Assembly: GCF_004027225.2 (NCBI RefSeq)
Contig: NC_044290.2
Coordinates: 7,890,906 to 7,954,905, forward strand
Source: Strigops habroptila
Taxonomy: Eukaryota > Chordata > Aves > Psittaciformes > Psittacidae
Direction of reading: 5' to 3'
Length of the DNA stretch: 64,000 nucleotides
Shown: positions 1 through 11,554 of the stretch, one piece after another
Numbering within the stretch: position 1 is the first letter of the stretch
Layout of the letters: every line of letters starts with the position of its first letter
The notes under the pieces: generated by a model
Told to the model about the DNA's origin: nothing
The model's input: only the letters and a program-made list of their open reading frames with translations
The model's database searches: none
Made by a program: the position numbers and the translations under genes

Positions 1-816
1 TGTTTTAAACTCTATTTGCTTCTGAACATGTATGTTCTAATATAAAGTGGACTTCTGAAAAATGAATGTAAGAGACACTGGTGTATTTCAGAAGGGGATG
101 GTGTTGTCATATACTGTGGTTAATCCAATCAATCTAAGTGTTTACTATAGACCAAAAGGATAGATATTATAAAATGTATAAAGTTTATACAGAATAATTA
201 TAGTATGTTTGTTTTGTACAGTATTTTTCAAGTACAAATACTGACAATGTATTTTGAAAGACATATATATAGCAAAAAGAAAGAAAAAGCTATTCCATGT
301 TTAAAAATATATAGCAAAGATATATATTCTCCATATTGTACAGAAAGGAAATGCTTTGGGGTTTGTTGGTTGGTTGTTTTTTTTCTTAACTCTTTAATAT
401 TTTAAGCCTACCACTGGCACACCGGCATGTTCTGTGCTATACATTAAATTTTTATGGCAGTAATATGGCTTTCCAGGATGTTCCATATTACTGAAAAAGA
501 GAGACTTTCTTATTTCCCATCCAAAACACATAAAGAAACGGTTTAATAGGGACAAAGCACAACATGGGTTTTAGTCAACTGTTGATCGGACAGGACAATA
601 TTTTTGTAAAGGCAGAAAAATAATATATAAGACAAAAAAATCTCAGTCATTTCTAATCTGCTGCTGCTAGAATCCGTTTCCAGCTGAAATGTTTTTTACA
701 GATAGCTCTGTTGGGGTATACAGTTGTATGTGCTGCATCTGGTTATTAACAGGTGAGGAAAATATGGTGCTACATGTCTTGCTCACAGTTCTCGAAGTGT
801 TTTGACCTTATTTTCA

Positions 817-822
817 AATAAA
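817..822 (+). terminator. Possible proximal poly(A) signal AATAAA
   Basis: Canonical hexamer in plus orientation inside the presumed HLF 3' UTR. A second one is at 1152-1157. Either could give a shorter isoform. There is no expression evidence, and AT-rich DNA produces this hexamer by chance. Confidence 0.3.
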
Positions 823-2630
823 AAGGTTGTTCATTCCATTAAATCATTATTCATGCTTCAGGAGGTTGATACAAAGGACTCACCATTTTGTTCAGCATTA
901 AAAATACCCTGGCAGGAATGGCATCTTTCCAGTATTTTTCCTCAAACATACCCGAGTTGTCAGCAGCCCTTAACGTGCAGGACTTGCCTGTGGACCATTT
1001 ATTCAGCAAATTGAATTTCCATGTGCTGCAGCAAGTTTCAAGTGCAGTAAGTTATTTTCTAAAGGTCAGTATAAGCCACTGGATGCAGGGGTAGAGAAAC
1101 GAGACTGGCAGTGTTGGGCACAACTCAGTGTCTCTGCTACAGCTTCTGTGAAATAAACTTCATTTCTGTTCTTAGAAGCAGCGTGACCGTGGCGGGGCTC
1201 AGCGGCTGCTGCCGCGGCTACACTTTTAGCAGCAACACAGCAAATAGCAACAGCTTAGACTTGCCCCCACAGTGATTGTTGTTGGGGTGACGCTAGAACA
1301 GTGTGCGTGAGATCAGCTGTACTGAGCCCGAGCCATCGGTGGGCTGTGGTGTGACCACAGAACTTTCTTAAACATGTAAAAGGCAGCTTGGAAAAAACAA
1401 TTACAGACAATTCTTTTGTTTCCTTTGGGCAGGGAAGGGGTGGGAGATGACGGTAGCTTTTGTAGGCTGGAGAGCACAGATTTATTAAGTCATGGCCACA
1501 GAGGAGCACAGAGGTTTCCAGCAGCTACCTCGTCCAGCGGTTCCCAAAGCTGCTCCCATGCCTCCGGCCCCATCCTGCTGTGCGGGTGGACGGGAGGGCA
1601 AGTGTGTGGCTGGGGGCTGGAAATGGGCTGAGGGGAGCAGGACAGGCTGCCCTGGTGTCTCCAAGAAGCTCACCCTTAAGGGAGGAAAAACCAAGGCAAA
1701 ATATATGGCCTAAAAGCTGGGAAACAATCAGCTTCTGTAACCAGTAGAAAGTAAATCCAGGCCAGTTCAGCTCATTTCCAGTTCCTGAGGACAGCTCAGC
1801 TGGGCTCATCACACCTCTGTGGCTTTGTTGCTCATGAAGGAGCTTGTAGGTATATGAAAATGTAATTTTATAAAAATAGAAATATATATATTTGCAGAAT
1901 AATTAATAGCTTGTCTGAATAATTCACTGACTTGTATTTAACCATAAGTAAGCATTGATAAAATGCTGCTTTTTTTTTTTTTGTTGTTTTTTGCTAAATC
2001 TTAGAAGTGATTCATTTCTTTTCACAAAAGAACGCCCTCTAAAAACAAATGGCATTTGGGAGGTATTTTTGAGCACCTTGGGGCTTTCTTTGGGAAAGCC
2101 CATGGCAGACAAGGCTGGGGGGGATTATTCCTTTTCATTTTCAAATGGTGCTCAAGGCACTGACCCTCGCACCATGGGAATAACGTTTGGACTCAAATCC
2201 ACAAAAGCAAGAAACTCCCAGTGAAAGGCCCGTGCCAGAGCAAGGCCCGTGCTTGGCTGTGCTCTGTAACTGCACAAGGGGTGAACTCAGCGGGGCCAAA
2301 GGACCCCGATTTTTGACTCTCTTGCTTCTGTGGGTTTGTAATACCCCCGTTAGTGCTTTACAGCTGTTTCTGCATGTAACACACTAGAGAAGTGCAGTTT
2401 AGTTTTATTTTGTCGACTTCTTTTTATATGTGAAGAGAAAAACAAAATGTATTAAAACTTACAAGTGATCAACCATCGTATTTCTGGCAACACCACAAGA
2501 CAGCGTCTGTTCCAATACAGGTTTAACAGCGAGCTCAGCTGAGCTGTGTGACATGAGGTGGATGCAGCCTGTGCTGCTCAGCCCAAATCTTCTTTATTTT
2601 TATTTTTTTTGTCTGTTATTCTTAATGTTT

Positions 2631-2636
2631 AATAAA
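2631..2636 (+). terminator. Poly(A) signal AATAAA, probable HLF 3' end
   Basis: Canonical AATAAA. A run of TG/TCT-rich sequence about 25-60 bases downstream (gtgtgctttggtctctcag and following) fits the GU-rich downstream element. Cleavage would fall near 2655. This is the last good plus-strand signal before the tandem array begins. Confidence 0.6.
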
Positions 2637-2929
2637 CTTTGAACTTTTTCTTCTCTCACCGTGTGCTTTGGTCTCTCAGTGTGTGCTGTGCTCTGTCAGC
2701 ACTTCCCTCGGGGCTTCAGGGGGGGTGTATTTTAACCTTTCTCCGTCAAAAAGCTGGTCTGGGATTGCCCGTGGCCTCCAGCCCTGGCTGTGCCCCGTCG
2801 GAGTGATGGACCCCAGGTAATGGGGTGCAATGTCCCCTCAACCCAACCCTGCTGCTCCCAGCAGCCTCGATGGAGGCTCATCATCCAGTATTGTCACAAC
2901 CGTGCACTTGGAAAGGGAACAGATTGCTA

Positions 2930-5900
2930 ATTGTGGTATATTTAATGCCATTTACTATTTTAATAAAATATTGTACTTATATATCACACTATATAACAAA
3001 CCGATACAGTGTGGGTTATATTACATCATTTACATAGATACACAGACACTTTATATATCATGGGATGTGATCATGTATTACTACACAGCGCGCAGATAGT
3101 AATACATTCATTAAAATGCTGCATAATAAGTATTTTTTATTCTAGTACTCAAAATAATGCATTAATTTTCATCTCCATTATATTTAATGTTTTGTATAGG
3201 ACACATAGGTAATACATACTGCATGCTTTAGATACAGAGTTTATATCTAATACAGATATAGCAAGAGAAAAACTGTGTAACTGCCACTATTTATGCATTT
3301 TAAGTTATTAAATAGGTGTACGGGTAATTCAATACACGTATCTGTACACATACGTAGATACAGAGGGCATTGCTATAAAGCCTGAGTTTAATATTATGTA
3401 TTAGGTTCAACGTGTATTTGTTAACACACACACACATACATGAACATACAGGCACGTGTGTGGACACATGCAAAAACCACACACATCTATACACACATGT
3501 ATCTGTGAACATGTGTGTGCTCTTCTCTCTCCTGCTCACTGTCTGTCCAGCCACATAGATAAGGAGTGTGATAGACACGTGTGTGTGTATATATATATAT
3601 ATATGTATAAAAAGGGCAGTGTTTTAATACCTAATGTCTATTATGCACAAAAACTATGTTTAAATAACACAGACATAATCACGCTCTTGCTCAGCCCCCC
3701 CCATGTGCGTGCACCTGCGCATTAGTTTTATCTATATACTATATAAAAATAAATTGATATATTTTAACACACTTATGTACCAACATTAAAAAAAAAATGT
3801 GGCTACTGAAAAACATTCTAAAATTCTATTATTTTCATAAACCATATTTAGCAGTATTTATTGTTAAAAGTTAGCTTTATATTTATCAATACATGTAGTA
3901 GGTTTTATCAATATAAATGCCGGCTTTAACGAGACACAAAGTGTATTTGTTCTAAAACAGACACACAGATGCACATAGAGCTCTCTACGTAGCTGTAGAT
4001 CCGTATCGGTTTAAACTGGGTAATTACACTTTCATAGCATGTATTTAGCAGCATTTACTTTATTACTATGACTATATTATTTTTTTATACGCAGACACTA
4101 TATTTGCTATAATACACACCACACCCCATATCATCAGAATTTACTAATTGAATATGGCTTTAAAATATAAATTTTTAAAGCTTTTATTGTTTTAAAGGGG
4201 GGTTTTATGATAAATGCTGGGTATTATGCACACAATTTGTCATAGTACATCCATATGCCTGCACACTTTGTGTGTCTAGATGTCTATATACTGCTGCATA
4301 TACGGCTATAAATAATATATTCATACAGCATACTTAACAGGCTTTAATAAGCTAGGTTTATATTCATGTGTCTATAATTACACATTTTACTGTTACAAAG
4401 GTCTGTGTTTAATATCCATTATGCATTATGCACAAAGTTGGTTTGTTACACCACACAGATGCATGTGCAAGTGCTCACACACATGCACACGTGTGCACAG
4501 CCCTTACTCACTCTGTGCTATTCGTATAGCAATTTGATAATTGTATTTCCATATAGCATATGGAACAATTAGTTTTAATAAGTTTTTAATTATTTTAACA
4601 CAAAGATGCACATAAAGAAGCATCACTGACGTCCAAAGGTCTGGGTTTAAATATGCAGTATATGTATTATGAACCAAATATCTGGTTTAATAACACTGTC
4701 ACGCTCAGTTGCTCTTTCCCCGTGTGTGTGTGTACACACCCACGAGAACAAGCTGTATTAAAGTGGTATATTTTTACACACACACCCACATAAAATAATG
4801 TGTATTAGATAAAGGTTAAACTGCTGTATTTTATGCGCCATAATTGGCTGCAGTTATGTTTAAAAGGTAGGTTTAGATTTTTATATACATTTAAAAATAT
4901 TGAAACTGCATTTTATTGTGATGAAGATTCGTGTTTTAATAAATGTTAAATGAGATACAAAGTGCAGTCATTCTAACACACACACTTGCCTTTGTGTGTG
5001 CAAGTGCACATTTACCTGTAGAGGCACATAGCTCATTATAGTTATAAATTCAACGATTAGATTTCCACATAGCACAATTAACAGCAGTTCCTTGGTTCCA
5101 ATGGCTTCATAGCATTTTATATATATACACACACATATATATTTTATTGATATAAAGCTCTAGTTTTGCTATATAAGTTAAGTTCTATATTTTGCACAAA
5201 GTATATTTGTTGTCATACACAAACACCTTGACTCTGCCTCTGTGAGTGTGTGCATGTGCACATGTGCCTGTAGCACACGTGCTCTCTCCCGGTATGCATA
5301 TATATGTTTAATAATGATAATATATTTATAATAATTTATTGATTAATATAGCTTTATGATAGATTTTATTGCTTTTAAGGCCTGGTTTTAGGTTATATGT
5401 GATATATCATGCACAAAATAGATTTGTTGTAATACACACACGCATGTTCACACTCACTTTCATATGTGTGTGACCGTGTAACTTTTGCTGTGTCATTGTA
5501 TATCCATATCCTTTCATATATACAGATAAAAATTCAATTATCTGTTAATCTATGTCATTATATCTATATATAAGATACGTAATTTAACAATCTAGGTCTG
5601 TATTTATGGATCTGTAATTATAAAATGCATTGCTATAAAAGGTCTGTGTTTAGAATACATTAGATATTATGCACAAAGTGTATCCGTTTTAACGTACCCA
5701 GAGTATCTCTGTGCATGTGCACGTATTTATATTGATTGATAGCAGTACCTTTAATAATCACATTTGCAGAAGGCATATTTAGCAGCATATTTTTAATAAG
5801 TGTACTTTCTATTTCTATATATGAACTAGATTTTAGTAGTATAAAATGCTTGGGGTTTAATACACATACGTACGAATTCCTGGGGCTGTGCCCTTGGCCA

Positions 5901-6380
5901 AGCCCCGAGCCCAGGGTAAGTCACTACAACCACACCGTGATTGTGCCCTGTGCCACATGAGCTTATATAGGCTGTATATTTACCAGCTTTTTATTAGCAT
6001 ATTCTTATATACTTATATAACAGCATATAAAACATGCTTTTGAAGACGTTCATATTTTTATGTACATATAATAATATAATAATACATACAATGAAATATT
6101 TACACATACAATGAGAGTCATTGTAGTGGCTTACACTATCTGCGTACATGTACATATGAAATTTCAGATTTATTTTTAATATAGCATAGTCAGTAACATT
6201 TTAATATAATACATAAGTATATAAAAGTATTTTAGGTCTATAATAGGGATTATGGTGATAGATAAAACTTTTCAGTATGTGTGTAGATATCTGTAAAACT
6301 ATATATATTGACACATAGTTAGAGATATTTATACCTAGTTTTATGTATCCACATGTATGTACATATATGCACATGTACAT
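2930..6380. repeat. Degenerate tandem array, period about 205-295 bp (mean near 250 bp)
   Basis: The same block order recurs about ten times. A unit reads roughly: a lead like GCTATAAAGGTCTGTGTTTA; a core like TTATGCACAAAGTGTATTTG; TAACACACAC; a TG/CA-rich part such as TGTGCATGTGCAC; then an AT-rich part around TATTTAGCAGCATTTA and TTTTAATAAG. Core copies are seen near 3403, 3641, 3931, 4221, 4430, 4670, 4955, 5195, 5408 and 5670, with a partial copy near 5850. The AT motif is clear at 3845, 4042, 4331, 5075 and 5776. Units are well diverged and vary in length through microsatellite growth. Sequence at 2930-3370 and 5960-6380 has the same flavour and is probably more decayed copies, so the edges are approximate. 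No protein frame or transposon end was recognised. It resembles an old minisatellite or satellite cluster. Confidence 0.75.
3579..3604. repeat. (GT)n(AT)n microsatellite within the tandem array
   Basis: Five GT units (3579-3588) run directly into eight AT units (3589-3604). Similar short tracts recur in other array units: (AC)n at 3424-3436 and (GT)6 at 4722-4733, the latter abutting ACACAC and so able to fold back. Confidence 0.9.
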
Positions 6381-9300
6381 ATGTGCTTTGAAAGCAACCC
6401 TGCTGCAGTTCTCCTGGGCCATCCCATAACCCAGAACAGGCCCAATCAAAGCAACTTTTAATTGCGGTTTTAATCTGTCGGTGCCTGGTGCCCTCTGGAG
6501 CCACCTGTAAGGAGGCACAGCCCAAGACCCCCACTTTGGGCCCCTTTAGGCCTCTATTAAACTCTCCCAGCTGCTTAAAGCAAGTCTTCAGGAGCAAAAT
6601 AAAGAGGCGGCTGTGCCTGGAGCGTGTCTGGCGGCCGCAATGGGCACAGCAAGTCTGACCAGTGCAAAATGAAGCATTAAAGTGGTACCTAGAGGTAACG
6701 AATAGGACTTGTCGCCATGACTAAGACTGGTGCGTTTCTGCTACACCTTTTTACATGTAATAATCCCTTACCGCAAATACGTGTGATGGAAACCGGGCAC
6801 ATCCATGGGTGCCAATGCAGGGCTGTGTTTCATTTCAGCATTTCCCAGCTCCCTCCGGCAGCACCGACACAAGGGGTCACACAAGAGCCGTGTGCTGGGC
6901 TCCGCTGGAAACTACCTTGATTTTTCCTCCTGATATCTGGTATATTCTCCTCCTCCCCTGTGCATTTCTCCCTCCATGATGCCACAGCAAGGTAAGAGAC
7001 CCTGCAAAGCTGCTGGGCCAGGGACTCGCCCAGCCCATAGTGAGGGGCTGCGGGGCCGACGACCAAAATGGCATCAGGGGTCAGGGGACAAACACAGCAT
7101 CACCCCATCAGCACCCCATGCCCATCCTCACCACTGCAGGGCTCTCCAGAGCATCCCCCTGTGAGACATGAGAGGCTGTAACCAACCGGGGTGCCCGGCC
7201 CATGGCAGCCTCTGTCCGAGATGCTTCAGCTGCTGCCTGGGGGTGTAAAACATACTTGGCCTTAAAAGGATGATGCTCAGCCATTAGCAACCCCAATTTT
7301 AACTGGAAAATACGGAACTAGCCTCACCTTTAGGTAGCAATAACAGCCAAGTTTCACCTGGGATTGATGAAACCAGCCAGAGCTAATTTCTTCTAATAAA
7401 GGCTTTGACCCAGCAACCTTGCTCTTCTCACCTGTGTTTCAGTCCCTGTTTAACCTCAAACAACTCCGCAGCCTTCAGCCAAGACACCTTCACCTGCTCA
7501 GCCCCAATGCTTTGCCTCAGCCCTGGCCCCTGCACCCATGTTGCAGATGAGCTGGTCCCCAGTATTGAGGCCTCTCTCCCTTTTTCCCCATCCTGCCCAG
7601 TCCTCAGGGTGATGCTGTGCCCCAGGAGGGGCTGATTTCTCCTCCATAGAGGTTTCCCTCGTGGCTCTCTGCTGGTTTCTGGGGGATTGCCAGCCCCATG
7701 TTCCCTGTCCCTCTCTCCTGGACCCGGGAACACAGCTCCTGCTCACGTCTCCCCCCTTTTGCACTGTCACTAATTTCTCAGGTCCCTGCGTCACATTATC
7801 AGCAGGAAAATTGTGCCTGAATCTGTTCTGGAACACCCGCTGGCTCTGTTAAATGAGGTGGCTGTGAAGAAAGATTGAAGGGATTGAGTTTGAATCTAGG
7901 GGAGAAAAAGGCAAGGCAAGAAGTGACAGTCTCCAGCTACATAAAAGCTGCCTGTAAAGGCTCTGTGTCCACTGCAGACAGGACAAGGAGTAACAGGCTT
8001 GAATTACAGCAAAGAACATACTGCCTGGACAGCAGAAAAACATCTCAGCGGGCAGAGAGTGGAACACTGAGATAAACTGCCTGGGAGGATTGTGAAATCC
8101 CCATTGTTAGAGGCTTTATACAATGCGTTGGACAAGCACGTCAGGAATGACAGGCAGAGCTGGGCCTGCCTGCAGGCAGAGGATGGGCTAAAAATACCTC
8201 AGAGGCCCCTCGAGCTTTGTTGTCAGTGGTTTAGCAGAAGGTTGATCAAACCCCTCAGCACCACCATCAGCTTCGAGAAAAAAGCCATTTCCGTTCACTC
8301 AAACATGCTCATATATGAAGACATGTATTTAAAAACATAAAATCCGTATTCCCTTCCTAAACTAATCCTCAGCTTCCCAAGTGCATGGGATTTAATTTGA
8401 GAAGATGGCAGAAGTCCCACAACAGCGATGTCCAAACCTTTATGATGTTCCTATATCCTCACTGTTTGAAGCCAGATGTACCATGGGTACCTGAGTTCAG
8501 TAGTGCTGTGGGTTGGGTTGCAGTGTTCTGACATCCTGAACAATGACAGCTCTCCATCCAAACATCTTGTGGTCTCTCTGAACATCCTGTTGGAGACAAG
8601 GCTTGGTCACCAGCTGCCCATGCCACAGAACCACACACTGCGGCTGGGCACCTCTCACCACACCTCTGTGTCACTACTGGAATCAAACAACACACCAGAA
8701 AGCAAGGAGACGGCTGCTGGAACTGACACCACTGATTCAATAGGTCTCTACTAGTAATGGCTTTCCACCTATATGAAAATTTAAGGGAGATTTTCAAAGG
8801 CACCTGAAGGATCTGGACACCCAAATCCACCGCCAGCAGGGCTCATGCTGCTAAGCAACAAAGACATCTGACTATATCCTTCTGAGAGCATGCTAGCCTC
8901 ATTAGAGTCAATGATGTAACTTCTGTTATAAAACTGATGCTGCCTTCTCTGTTAGACCTCTGCAAGAGGATTTTGGTTCCCCAGCTTATCTTTAGCAGCA
9001 AGTGCCCTGGTTCCATGAAGGGAACAAGCGTTCCCACCCTTACTGCTCGTGGTCAGGCTCACCACAGACAAGGGGAAGGTGACTGGTGTGAAAACAAGCA
9101 AGCAAAGACACCCAGCTCAGCAACAGAACATCAGCCCACTTCAAAATACCACCCAAATAGGAATTTGAAAGGTCTTTTTTACAGAGGCCAGAGCTTTCCC
9201 TCGAGGTTGGACCTGTAAGATGGAGCTACTCCACTAGTTCGGATTGTATGTGGTACGGATACTCTGAAAGTGCTTCACCTCAAACTTCTTTATGCTGAGT

Positions 9301-10668
9301 TTTCAATACAGGCTGCAAAGAAGATCCAAAACCTGTCACTGAGCAGCCTGGGAGTGTTCAGCCCCAGGCATAGTGTTACCTGTACACTACTGTTGTGCCA
9401 CAGTTGGCCATCACTGCTTCCCCCAGCACCACTCTAATATCAAAGCATCCAAACGCTTCCAAATAGCCACCAGTGAACACTTCAGGTGTCTCCTGTACAT
9501 TCCCTCTCCAGCCTGTGACAGTGCTTAGTGAATTTATTCAGACAAATGACGAATTAAACCCTTCCAAATAGTAGAATAACAGCGAGCAGCCTCTGGCTGT
9601 TGAGGAGCAAAGTCCATGCCACAAGCCACCAACCTGCTCAGCGTTACAGGGAAGGCAAAAGGCTGGAAGCGCCCGTGGTGCGGAGCCGATGAGCACCCGC
9701 CTTGCCATCCCCATCATTCTTTTGTTAGCTATTTTTAGCTGTAATCTTGTGACACCTATTGATGGTGAAAGCAATTAGCAGAGACTAACATCCTGCATGC
9801 TTTTAAAAATAGCAAAGCACAGAGAAAAGACTTAGTCAAGCACATGATGGGAACATGACAGCCTTAGCCTCCAGAGAAATCACGGGGCTGAATACACCAC
9901 ACACCTAAATAAAGAATTGTGTAGGGGTCCTGAGCATGAGGGGCACTTAAGCAAGAGGTTTAATCGGAAAAAATCAATGAAAAAGTTTAACTTGCTCATT
10001 CCAGCCCCTGACACACACATTTCACCAAGCAGCAGCTCTACAAATGCTATCACACCTGTATGATTTACACAATTCACATATCAGCATGGGAGAGTTCAGT
10101 TACCAGCTGTGAAAGTCACATAAGAACCTACACTGCAATTTATGATCTGCTACAGTGACCACCCTGAGCCTCAGAAGCACGTTATTCCATCCAACCAACA
10201 CTGTGCAACTGCTGGTCTATGGAACAACCAGAACCCTGCATGCCTGACCCAGGCTTGGTGCTTCAAATCAGGTAGAAAACTAATTAGAACGAACCTGTGT
10301 AACATCCACATTAAATGGAACTGTCTTGTCTGACTGATCTGGGATTTAGGTGGCTTTTTTAAGTTTGGGAAAACCAACTGATCCAAAGAGTCCATGAAGG
10401 ACCCCATTTTCACACCACAGCTCAATGTGTTTTGGACACAGAAACCATGTTTGGACACGCAAGCCTCCTTTGAAAGGACTTCGTTACTTCCCCAGAACTG
10501 GGAGACAGTAATACAATTTCTTACCAGAATCACACGCAATTGAGAGGACTGTGGAGAAGACAGCATCGGAAAAGCAGCCTGCTTGTGCGACTGCTTTTGT
10601 TAGCAAACAGAAAAAAGGCAATTATTTTCTTTGTGCATTCCTTGTTGCTGTTGAATTAAAAAACGAAT

Positions 10669-10735
10669 ACAATTCAAAGTGCACTCAATAATGAAAACCA
10701 AACACAATTCAAAGTGCACTCTATAATGAATACTT
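10669..10735. repeat. Two-copy tandem duplication, period 35 bp
   Basis: The core acaattcaaagtgcactc occurs at 10669-10686 and again at 10704-10721, each followed by a near-identical taatgaa stretch. The copies differ at only a few positions, so the duplication is fairly recent. Confidence 0.85.
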
Positions 10736-10803
10736 AAATGAATCCCTTCAGACAACTGAATTAGTTTTTAGATGAACACACTAAATTGTGTTAGAAAAAT
10801 CTG

Positions 10804-10879
10804 ACCTAAAAGTGAGGGGACTGAGAGTATCCAGTAGAAAAATACAACCTAAAAGTGATGGGACTGAGAGTATCGAGTA
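10804..10879. repeat. Two-copy tandem duplication, period 43 bp
   Basis: A 33-base block starting acctaaaagtga lies at 10804-10836 and repeats at 10847-10879 with only two mismatches. It sits about 70 bases from the unrelated 35-bp duplication to its left. Confidence 0.85.
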
Positions 10880-11554
10880 TTCAAAGTACCTGTTGCCTCC
10901 TAGACATCCGGAAAAGTCCATCTCCAAAACACACGTTATCACTGCCTCAGACTCAGTGTTGCACTTCCAAATGTAGAGGCATAGAAAATACAGAAGCAAG
11001 TGCTTTAAAAACATTTGCTTCAGAAGACAAAGAAATCCCATCTCTGCTGCTACAGCAAACATTGCTGGGAAAAGCACTCCTACAACTGGGAGCAATCCAC
11101 CTGGAGAGCTGGAATTAGACAGAGGGGGGGAAATAAATAAATAAAAGTCTCTTTGACATACTTGTTTTCCAGAGAGAAACGTATTTTTAATTTAGCTTGC
11201 CTGTATTTTATGCAATGATGCCGCTATAGGGATAGGAGCATAATTATGTATTTTAGTGTTACATCATTGAAAAAACCCGGAAGTATATAATGGTATAAGT
11301 GATCCATAACAGCAAAAGGGAAAGCAGCAAATTCCCAATATTGACCAAAATTTAGACATAAATATGTTTTTCCATACCACAAATTGAATCACTTGGGATG
11401 TAACCTTTCCTATTGTTTGTGTTCTGAAAAGTTGGCTGAGGGTCATTGGTTCAACTCTGGATCTCTCGTGTGAAGTGGCAACAGCCAGTCCCTTACTTTT
11501 CTGTGTAAGTGTTGGAGGGAAAAAATAAGAACAACCACTGAGAATGCAAGAGTG

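Larger units (their letters stand above)
1..2660 (+). other. HLF: Probable distal 3' UTR of HLF (inferred from gene order)
   Basis: No coding frame here looks real. The stretch is AT-rich, has U-rich runs (13 T at 1970-1982) and carries three AATAAA hexamers in plus orientation (817-822, 1152-1157, 2631-2636). The last is followed by a GT-rich stretch at about 2659-2695, the usual layout of a vertebrate cleavage site. HLF, a PAR bZIP transcription factor, is known to be the neighbour that converges on MMD in human 17q22, and MMD is identified with certainty further right on the opposite strand. The HLF assignment rests on that gene order and the polyadenylation layout; no HLF coding sequence is in the window, so another plus-strand gene cannot be excluded. 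Confidence 0.5.
6381..11550. other. Gene-free interval between the array and the MMD 3' end
   Basis: Mixed-composition unique sequence. The open frames are short, overlap on both strands and show no recognisable domain. Apart from two short tandem duplications at 10.67-10.88 kb and an (AAAT)n run near 11141-11158, I see no structured feature. Confidence 0.6.

Noticed and set aside
3300..3725. Cys/His/Val-rich frames over 3300-3725 as small secreted proteins
   Set aside because: They are translations of CA/TG microsatellite sequence in the tandem array.
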